In this document: positions 55,650-64,000 of the stretch, piece after piece
How the letters are laid out: the number at the start of each line of letters is the position of its first letter
How positions within the stretch are numbered: the stretch's first letter is position 1
NCBI RefSeq assembly: GCF_932526225.1
Contig: NC_064041.1
Coordinates: 11,576,813-11,640,812, forward strand
DNA length: 64,000 nucleotides
Direction: 5' to 3'
From: Nematostella vectensis
Lineage: Eukaryota > Cnidaria > Anthozoa > Actiniaria > Edwardsiidae
Translations under genes and position numbers: made by a program
Notes under the pieces: model-generated
The model's input: only the letters and a program-made list of their open reading frames with translations
Databases searched by the model: none
What the model was told of the DNA's origin: nothing

Positions 55650-57532
55650 GAGTACGTACCGTAGTCCCATTTCACATTGTAACGATCGACGTCAAAGCCC
55701 TGTACCGTCCCCACTACAGTCTCAAGTCGTCTTGTTACAACTCTCCTAGGTCTTCTAATTTTAAAGCAACTTTCTGGCATATAGCCACTGTGTTACTTGA
55801 TAAGCCGATGGATGATTAATAATCCTAAAACTAAAATCTTTAGAAATCCTGGCAACGGACCTGCTAGCTCTAACTAAGACCCTGACACCACGGTACCCTG
55901 TGTTGTATCAATTCAAGATAGCGATGAATTTTTTTCTTATGGTTACCCTATGGTATGTGTTTATGACACAGACCCGTGGGCACTATCCTGGGTTTGCGCT
56001 GACATATCATTACTGCTGCGTAAAGACGACATTAAAACTGGTAATGCGTAATGCCATAAAATGTGCTAGTATATGTAAACAATGAAAAAACAAAATGGGG
56101 GACATGGAGGAAAATCGAACCTCGTCCGGATCAGGCAAAATGAGAAAAAATATAAACTATACTCCCAGGCATGCGCTGAAACGCCGTATGACAGCATAAG
56201 GCTTTTAGCACTGCTATCTAACTAACAGTAAAACATAAAGGAACCTGAGGTACCCGCGCATTAATGGGGAGGCAATAACCAGGATCCCAGGCCTGTCTTA
56301 ATCGGTGACGCCACGCAAAAAAAGAGGCGCGCAGCGAAAAGGAGCCTGGGGACGAGGCTACATTTCTTGGGGTATTTCAGATTCTAGTTCACATTTTTCT
56401 TTGCCACAAGTCATCGTGTGTGGGGGCCCAGGAGGCTCTTTCAAGGCATTTTCTCCTGTATTTCAGATGTATCCTACATTTACTTTATTGTTCGCTGCTA
56501 GAAGGGGGGACCCAGCCCCCCCCCCCACTCTGGCTACGCCCCTGAATTCAGATTTACTAGCCCTTTCTCAACAAATATAGGATATTTTGTACTCACTAAG
56601 TCGACAATTTACTGGGTTATTTACATAAATTGAAACGATTGATGTGTTTTATGGATCGATAAGGGCACTATGTTAAAAATAAAAAAAACGCAGCAAGAAC
56701 AATTGATGGTGCAAGGGGAATATTCTCTATGGCACTTTTTGCACACAAAACCTTCCCCGGGGAGGAATGGGGTATATATCTTTATATCTTATTTTTTTTG
56801 TCAAACACCGTCACTTCCTTACTAACAAGCTATCAGCTCCTTATTTGGAATCTGCATTATCGCTGCGTTTTCAAGGCGGGGCTTCGAAAAGTATACAACT
56901 TCGAAATGGAAAAGCAGAATAATGAATCTTACCATTGTTGGTCAATTGAAGAGGTCTTTAAAAATAAACAAATTTTTTCTTGTTATCATATATACTTTTT
57001 CTAATTTTCATTATAGTATATATTTCTCAAAAAGAGCAAATGCATGACCTCTTTTACACTGGTCATTTTATTTCATTTTGCCACGCTTGCTGCATTTATC
57101 TTCTTAAAAATGTCCTAAAGGAAGATACCATTGGTCTAATCATTTTTCGATCAAAGTAATGAGCACAGGAAGTAAATCAATGTATGATGCTCGATTAGTG
57201 GATTTATTTATTTTATTCAGCCCACCGATGCATCTTTCGATCGGGAAGAGGAACTTAACACAACTTCCTACTACCCCACCTCAATAAATCGACCATTCAC
57301 GACACTATATTCTGATGAGAAATCAGGATATTTCCCGGTGAATATCCGCTTTTCTAGCACTTCCATAAATGTCTACTGTAGCTCCAGAGCTCTTAGCCAA
57401 TCAGATGCGCACGTTTACCGTTTGTGTAAAACCCGGTCATCACGCGCATCGCAGTCGACCTCAATCCGCAAAGAGAGGAAGTCCGCAGGGTCTTGTCTAC
57501 AATTCAAACTCTGAATAAAGTCTTCAAATAAC
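55650..57532. other. Intergenic between C3 and AIF1
   Basis: No exon recognised. Several poly-G/poly-C termini of degenerate repeats occur around 56500. The AIF1 promoter should be in the last few hundred bases; no TATA box was identified. Confidence 0.4.
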
Positions 57533-60500
57533 ATGGATTATCAAGGTAAGAGATCTACAAAATATCTTATCTTACCTGGGATTATCTTTAATTTGTTATC
57601 TTGAATCTGTGTGATTACTAGGTGGAAAGAAGTACGGCGCTTTGAGGAAAGAGCAAGAGACGAAATTAGATGAAATTAACAAGGTGAAGTGAATACTTTA
57701 TAGTGTTGGTGTTGTTTTGATGAAGTCCGTTAAAATCTAGTATATTTGGGTCTGTTTGGAGAATCTATTTGATTTACGTTTAGAATTGTTTTATTTCCGG
57801 GTGTGATTTACAACGCATTGATGACTATTTGATTAGTAAATAGTAGTGTAAAACTATGTTTCTTCAGCGTGAGGTTTCTTGTTCATGGCATGAACCCTCG
57901 ACTAGTGAAAGAAATACACGCTTAGACATGTACGATTTAAAGTTTGTAAAACGAAAGCTGTAATAATATGATCCAAAGGTCAAAGTAGGCTTCATCGCTA
58001 GTATAAACAACATCGATTCTTTATAATGAATGTCTGCAGAGTTCAGGATTTTAATTTGCACTTTTCTCTTGTAGAGTTTCTTCAACTGTGGAGATTACGA
58101 TGATGAAGATGATTATCCAGACCTGAAGGGAACCCTTGATGCTTATAAAAGTAAACTGACACATGAGTTGAATATTACTGTTTAAAATTCGCGAACAGCT
58201 TGTGATGTTATGCATGATTGATTTGTATTATAATAACACCCTCAATCGAAAATGCCAATTTGAAACAAGCATGCATTACGCGTATGATACACTACACGCC
58301 GCAGTCTCGTCTTATTATCGTTTCTTTAATTGAAAACAATATTTTTAATCCATAGAACAGTTTATGGAATACGATGTCAACAATTCCGGTGATATTGGTA
58401 AGCTTGAATAAACGAAGAGAAGAGGTGTAATATAGTATAACAATATAAAGACAATAGACTTTTTAAGGGCTCTGTTTATTATTTCACTGGATTAGACAGC
58501 AAAGTATATATTTCTACTTAGACAGCTTACGATTAGATAAAAAAACACCTTTTTGACTTTAATAAACGTAGAAATATATAAGTATATTTATGATTTTTTG
58601 TGAGATTAAAGTTTGGAATTCTTGGGGGGATATTTGCCCTACACACATCTCAAAACAGAATCCATCTGTTCATGCAGGCCCGTAGCCAGGGGGGGGGGGG
58701 GGTGGGGTTCGGGGGGTTCAGACGAACCCCCCTCTCGGCTTGGAGGTCCGCTCAGGGAAAACAAAAAATATATAACGTTTGGCTGGATTACCGTGCACAT
58801 CAATATGTCTTAAAAATGACTATAAAAAGCTTTTTTTAAATAATCATCTTCATTATTATCGCTATATGTTAAAAAAACACCCTATTAATAGGGTGCTTTA
58901 AAATACATTTAAATACAAGATTGAATTTATTTGAAGTATTGATTGCCTAATGTAATAAGGCGAGGGCAGGGGTATACTGAAAATTTGGTCCGCTGAAATG
59001 GAAAAACGAACCACCCCGCTCAAAATCCTGGCTACGGGCATGTCATTGGTATCCCGCATTAAGCGGTAGTCTCCAGATTTTGGACTGCTCCCACTCTCCC
59101 CCATTGAGCACTAGATCTCCCACCTTTTTTGCGATTTTTATCGCTCCTAAAAATTACTTTATCAAAAATCTGCATTTTGCCTATTTTCTATCTAAATATT
59201 TAAAACAATAATTCCCTTGCAAAGCGCACTTTATTTAACACCCTAGTGAGATGATAAGTGGATTTGTTCCTGAGAGCCTTCTGTATGGCAAACGCCTGTG
59301 AGGGTATACCCACCCCTCTCCCCCCAAAAGGGAATATACCCCCCCCCCCCCCTCATCCTAAAAAATTCTCAAGCTTTTGAGGTTTTTTTGGATGTTGACC
59401 GGTATGGACTTGCACTTAGAAATCAAGTGGCTTTCTGGGTGGCAAACTTGCACATGCTCCAGCTTTTGGTTGCAAAATAACATTAATCACCAACTTATTC
59501 AGCTCTTACAAATCAGCCAAAAAGTTTCTATGTCAGATAAAGCTTCATCATAAACGTAGGGTACCAAACAATAAACCTTTTTTGCTAATGCATTGTTCCC
59601 CTCCCTGCAAGAAATATCCATTAAGGATATTTATTTTTCCTGCACCATATTTTTTAATGACCAATAAGAATGCTTTGTTATTTTTCACTGGGGTTTGAAT
59701 GGTCATTTAAGCCACGGTTTAATAAATGTGGTTCTTAGAGATTTCAAACATTATTTCAAACAAGGTTGCACTTAGCAAGAGGCGACTCACATTAAGAAAT
59801 ATCATTATTTTTTTTAGATATTATGGAGTTGAAAATGATGATGGAAAAGCTAGGACAAGCCAAGACTCACCTGGAACTTAAAAAGATGATAGCAGAAGTA
59901 GACACAACAAATTCAGGTAAACAACAAGTCAACCTTGATAACAAGAAAACCTTACTGATAGGCAGGTTAAGGATAAGGGGATGAACAACACAGCTCTTTC
60001 ACTCTTATTTATACCATCTTTTCAATAAAAGTAGTGGCAGAAATTGGCCTAAATCTAAAAATTCATTAATTGTTTAACCAAGTGATACCCTTCCCCCCTA
60101 AAATCTGCCCACCCCACCCCCATTTTCCTATCTCTTCGTCTCTCATGTATGGCACAGAATACATCAGTTAAATTATTTGTGGTTTCAGGTACTATTTTTG
60201 TTTGTATTTTGTTGTTCCAGGGACCATTTTTTACAATGAATTTCTCACCATGATGTTAGGCAAGAAAAGTTCCATTCTAAAAATGTAAGTTTAATTCAAT
60301 TCTTAATTTAATTTTTTATCGTTTTTTTTTGGAAAATGCTACAGTATATTATTTCTGAGGATAATAGAACCTGGGATCTACTGTAGGGGGGAGGGTTTAG
60401 AGTGTTTAACCCCTCCCCCTCCCTCTCTTTGGCTGCAAAGGGAAAGTGTGCAAATACAGATGATACAAAAAAAATGCATGCACCTACTCTATACCTCTAT

Positions 60501-61304
60501 TACTGTGAAAATTTAGCAGGGAGATGGACAGCAGATAAATGGAAAGTTTCATCTTTATGCAATGAGATTATTACTGGTCACAGGGACATATCTGCCTCAT
60601 AACCAGGCATCTCAAGTTGTAAAAACAAGTGAAAAACCATTCTATTTATAAAGCACCAGAGGCTGCTGCGGAAAGCATCCTGGGAAGGTTCAGTCACCTG
60701 TTTAAAGGATCATAGCATAGCGGCGCTAAAGGGAAGGGGGAATGGGACCGTGGGTGAGAAAAAAAAAATCAGAGCGAGTGGCTGGGGAGACTTGGGGGAG
60801 AAGGAAGCTTTGTTTCCTCTCCTCTTTGGTGTCGCTATGCAGACTAAAGGATCACAATAGGGTTTTCAGAAGAAATGAGTTTTTCTTCTTCGTTTCCTTG
60901 ATCCTTTGCACTGGACCTCACTGGACGTGTAATGAGGGGCCAGATATCATAAGCAAAAAAAATCTTCAATTTGGCACTTCCAGCTGTGCTGCACTTCAGT
61001 AGTGGATGGATCTAGGGGGAGGGTTTAGGGGGTTTAACCCCCCCCCCCTTTGGGCTGCCAGAAAGCCATATGTAACAAAAAGTAATTACCCCTCCCACCT
61101 TTGTCACTGAGCCAAACCCCCTCCCCCCCCTTCAGCGAAAAGGTAGATTTGCCTTGGCATACGCCCATTGTAGGTACTTTTGTTGTTGTTTTCTGAAAAT
61201 AGTCTTGTTTTCTTTTTAGAATTCTCAAGTTTGAGGAGATGAAGAAAGAAAAGTCGAAACCAACTGGTCCAGCTCCCAAGCGGGATCTCTCCAGTCTTCC
61301 CTGA
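57533..61304 (+). CDS. AIF1: Allograft inflammatory factor 1-like EF-hand protein
   Basis: Seven phase-consistent exons: 57533-57545, 57622-57683, 58075-58150, 58356-58397, 59818-59916, 60221-60284, 61220-61304. The product is 146 aa, equal to vertebrate AIF1/Iba1 (about 147), a cytosolic calcium-binding, actin-bundling protein of phagocytes. Residues 53-68 (FMEYDVNN to DIMELK) form EF-hand 1, with D57, N59, S61, D63 and E68 in a full canonical loop. MEKLG..KTHLELKKMI, EFLTMMLGK and ILKM are family signatures. EF-hand 2 (D..TNSG....NEF) is degenerate. The C-terminus KPTGPAPK matches the family tail. The first exon is only 13 nt (MDYQ). Allograft inflammatory factor 1-like (AIF1L) cannot be excluded. 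Confidence 0.95.
58677..58750 (+). repeat. Repeat terminus, CAGGCCCGTAGCCAGG
   Basis: A GCCCGTAGCCAGG end with a poly-G run, as in the GCCCGTACC-ended families. Its other end may be CTGGCTACGGGCATG near 59025. In AIF1 intron 4. Confidence 0.5.
59045..59406 (+). mobile_element. Degenerate hAT-like MITE
   Basis: Same order of blocks as the intact copy at 63218-63555: CAGATTTTGGA, GAGCAC, GCGATTTTTATCGCT, AATTCCCTTGC, AACACCCT, GGCAAACGCCTG and GTTGACCGGTATG. The 5' end is decayed. Confidence 0.7.
59405..59510 (+). repeat. Dispersed repeat, GCTAAGAGATCACGTG family (diverged)
   Basis: GGACTTGCACTTAGAAATCA followed by GGTGGCAAACTTGC and GTTGCAAAATAACAT. Confidence 0.5.
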
Positions 61305-61519
61305 ACAAGTTATCAAATCTTATACATACTTTTCTATCATTGATGTCAGCCGAGAATATCAAAACCATACATCAGATAAATAAGTGAATATTTTTATTTG
61401 GCTTTTTTGGGGCCATTTTAAAGCTTTTATTATTTTTTCAATATTTAAATATTCGTTGCAAATATAGCTTGAAATTAACACAGTTTTGTGCTTTCTGGGA
61501 ATTTTAATCATTTTTCTAG

Positions 61520-61525
61520 AATAAA
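61520..61525 (+). terminator. Candidate poly(A) signal of AIF1
   Basis: AATAAA 216 nt after the stop codon. Confidence 0.5.
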
Positions 61526-61939
61526 ACAAGAGAGACAAATGAGAAAAACTTATCATGCATAATCCGACTTTGATATGGCATTTGATAAAGGTGCTTTGAT
61601 CAGTAGTTCATATTAAAACTGTTTACATTACGGATGGACTAAATAAATACTGGTGAAATTTGAACCAATTTCTGATCAGAAGTTCTAATTAGATTTTTCA
61701 ATGTCCTTTATATATCAATATTTGATTTCTTGATTAAAAAAAACTATTTTTATGTGATTCTACGGTTTCTTGTTTTGTTATCCCCTATTGCACATCACTT
61801 GCGCGACTACAAAACCGTTATCATATTATGCGAAATCATAATAGCGGAGCCAGCGCGGAGCTCCATAGGTATAGAAATATGGTATAGTTATGCGACTTGG
61901 TTTTGTGGTCATCGCTGTGGTGTCACAATCCATCCACCC

Positions 61940-62275
61940 AGGACAGTGCTGAAAAACGCAAGACTAGTTCCAGTACCGCGCGGTTAAACCAGCCTTTTTG
62001 TTTTGAAATGGCGGCGTTTTACCGGCGAACTGTCACATTTTGGCGAATGCTAAGAAAACTAGATCAAACCTAAGGCTGAAATTTTCTATATGACTCCCTC
62101 ATTATCAAACAAATCTGTCATCTTTTGTACAGTATGGTTTTAATGCTGTACAGTAATTCAAAATAGCGACCGAAGTCAGCCTTTCGTACCTTTACTCGAA
62201 CGATTCAACACTACGATTGTGCTTGTTTTCGCCAGAGCACGCGCATGCGCATACGTTATTCAGCACTGTCTCCAT
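61940..62275 (+). repeat. Dispersed repeat, inverted copy of 23459-23770
   Basis: Shared blocks in reverse order: GTTTTGAAATGGCGGCGTT, TCCCTCATTATCAAACAAA, AGTCAGCCTTTCGTACCTT and ACTCGAACGATTCAACACT. Confidence 0.7.
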
Positions 62276-63209
62276 CCAGTCAATCGCGCAACTCCCAGGC
62301 CCCCTCGGTCTTACGTTTTTACGTATTTTATTTTTTACCGCCATCAAAGTTCGTATGTTCACAGCAAAAAAGGCAGATTGAAAATAGTATTTAATGAGGA
62401 AATATGCGCATTCAAATGGGCTGAAATCTTTGAGGAACCGTTTTGTCTGAAGTACGAGCCGATAGTAAAATCTACCCGAGTGTTCGTGAATCCCGTCCGT
62501 TGCAGCAGCAAAAAGAGGACTACTTAGAGGCTCTACACTACCATTCTAATAACATTCCTTCACGTCTATATCTATGGAGATCTATAAGGAGATCCTGAGA
62601 AGAAAGGGCCTTGGATTTATGAATGTTTTCAGCTATAAAAATAATTCACTTGTGTCGACGAGTTTCTTGCTAGCAGAAAGTCGACAAGTTCACAGTTTAC
62701 AACAAAAAGCGAACACAACCACACAAGCGACAAACAGAAAGCGACAAAAAAAAACTGCCAAGGTGAGTTTGTATTGAGAATATCACAGTTATTTTTCTTT
62801 TATTGTTGTGCTTTTATAATGCTCGTTTATTCGTGTGTTTTTTTCCAAAACCAATCGCTCAAGCTAAAACACCGTACCAGTTTGACGTCAAGATGTCATG
62901 TCAAAGTCATCTATCACTGTTTTGATTGGCTTAAATACCATCTACTTGAATTCCGATCGGCTTATAATTTTGGAGTGCACTTGAGTGGTTTTCATTCCAC
63001 TGGCAATCGCCATGAAAATGTAAAATTCGTAAATACTTACACGTTCTATAAATTCAGGCATATATTCCTAACGGTAAGTAAGAATTTAACGACAGAAATA
63101 CGTAGTAGTCTAGTTACTGTTTCAATGTCACTTAGCTTGTTCGATTTATACATTTGTTTATAGAGTTTGCTTTGAGAATTCGTGGTCTAAATCAAACAAT
63201 TTGAGCATA
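62276..63209. other. Intergenic, nothing recognised
   Basis: Short open frames at 62219-62527, 62574-62777 and 62774-63163 show no family resemblance and no matching splice context. Confidence 0.4.
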
Positions 63210-63217
63210 ACAACATC

Positions 63218-63555
63218 ATACCTGTCAACTCTCCCGCAAAAGGCGGGAGTCTCAAGATTTTGGACCCTTTCTCCCGCTCTCCCGCGTTGAGCACCAAATC
63301 TCCGGCTTTTAAGCGATTTTTATCGCTTCCGAAAAATTATTCCATAGAAAATCGTCATTTTGAAACAACAATTCCCTTGCGTAGCACAATTTATCTAACA
63401 CCCTCGTGAGGTCTATAAGTGGATTTGTTTGCCAGAGCTTTCTATAAGGCAAACGCCTGCAAGGTTAAACCCACCCCTCCCCCCCAAAAAATGAATATAC
63501 CCCACCCCCCCCAAAAAAATCTCAAGCCTTGAGATTTTCGGAGGTTGACAGGTAT
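63218..63555. mobile_element. hAT-like MITE with 8-bp target duplication
   Basis: Terminal inverted repeats ATACCTGTCAAC and GTTGACAGGTAT. Flanks ACAACATC (63210-63217) and GCAACATC (63556-63563) match at 7 of 8 positions, the length expected for hAT elements. It is 338 bp with no coding capacity; an older copy is at 59045. Confidence 0.8.
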
Positions 63556-63563
63556 GCAACATC

Positions 63564-64000
63564 CTTTGATATTCTTCGTTCTCTCTATACTTTATTGACT
63601 GCGTTGAGATATTTAATAAAGGCTGACAAATATCATCCTCTCATTTATTGCTAAAGAAGACCTTTCCTGTCTTCATATTTTGTGTATTTAGGCTTCTCGA
63701 AGATACAGCAACTTTTTTAACATTATCATAACTACAATTAACTTATATATACTATATATACTTACTATATATTAACTTTACAGTTACAAAAGAATTTTCT
63801 CATCGAAAATAAAAACACAAAATGCAACCCCTATTACCTATATTCTTTTTGCTTAGCTTATATTGTCTGCATCTTGAATACTATCTATTGTGTTTATTTA
63901 TTATTCAAGTAGTTGTGAAAAGTTAATAAGGTTATAACTGGCATGATGAAAATGTTGTTTTGAAAGAAAAAAAATACTTATAATTGTTATCACTTTTATT
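63564..64000. other. AT-rich, nothing recognised
   Basis: No exon, repeat family or RNA gene identified up to the right edge. Confidence 0.4.

Noticed and set aside
62219..62527. 102-residue frame near the right edge
   Set aside because: It begins within a dispersed repeat and shows no recognisable domain or splice partner.

Overview
This is eukaryotic nuclear DNA from an animal with short exons, long AT-rich introns and many small palindromic transposons. The gene content fits an anthozoan cnidarian, most likely a sea anemone such as Nematostella. The species is an inference from gene families and repeat style; no species-specific marker was tested. Splice structures below were joined by hand from canonical GT/AG sites with matching phase.

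Layout: (1) 1-3810, minus strand: 5' four exons of a single-pass membrane protein with a probable JmjC/cupin-like lumenal domain; it runs off the left edge. (2) 4163-13684, plus: complete 13-exon procollagen galactosyltransferase (581 aa, ER-retention tail KTEL) with a tandemly duplicated, apparently mutually exclusive exon. (3) 15033-16274, plus: intronless GT10 alpha-fucosyltransferase. (4) 16322-19246: rearranged CR1/L2-type LINE on the minus strand. (5) 21002-26076, minus: a properdin-like gene with signal peptide, properdin-type TB-like domain, three TSP1 repeats and an acidic Ser-Gly tail. (6) 30998-54226, plus: complete 38-exon complement C3 gene (1707 aa) with furin site, six-Cys anaphylatoxin, LAR|S convertase site, GCGEQ thioester, catalytic-type His and C345C domain. 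(7) 57533-61304, plus: seven-exon allograft inflammatory factor 1 (AIF1) homologue, 146 aa. The right edge holds only repeats.

The main result is that C3 and a properdin-like gene lie head to head, with about 4.9 kb between start codons. In vertebrates properdin stabilises the C3bBb convertase of the alternative pathway, so this looks like a linked amplification module in an early-branching animal; AIF1 lies just downstream. Other unusual features are a lysine-rich insertion in C3 at the position of the C4 alpha/gamma processing loop, several tandem duplications that start inside an exon and copy the splice site, a 2.3-kb minisatellite with a higher-order duplication, and near-perfect palindromes.
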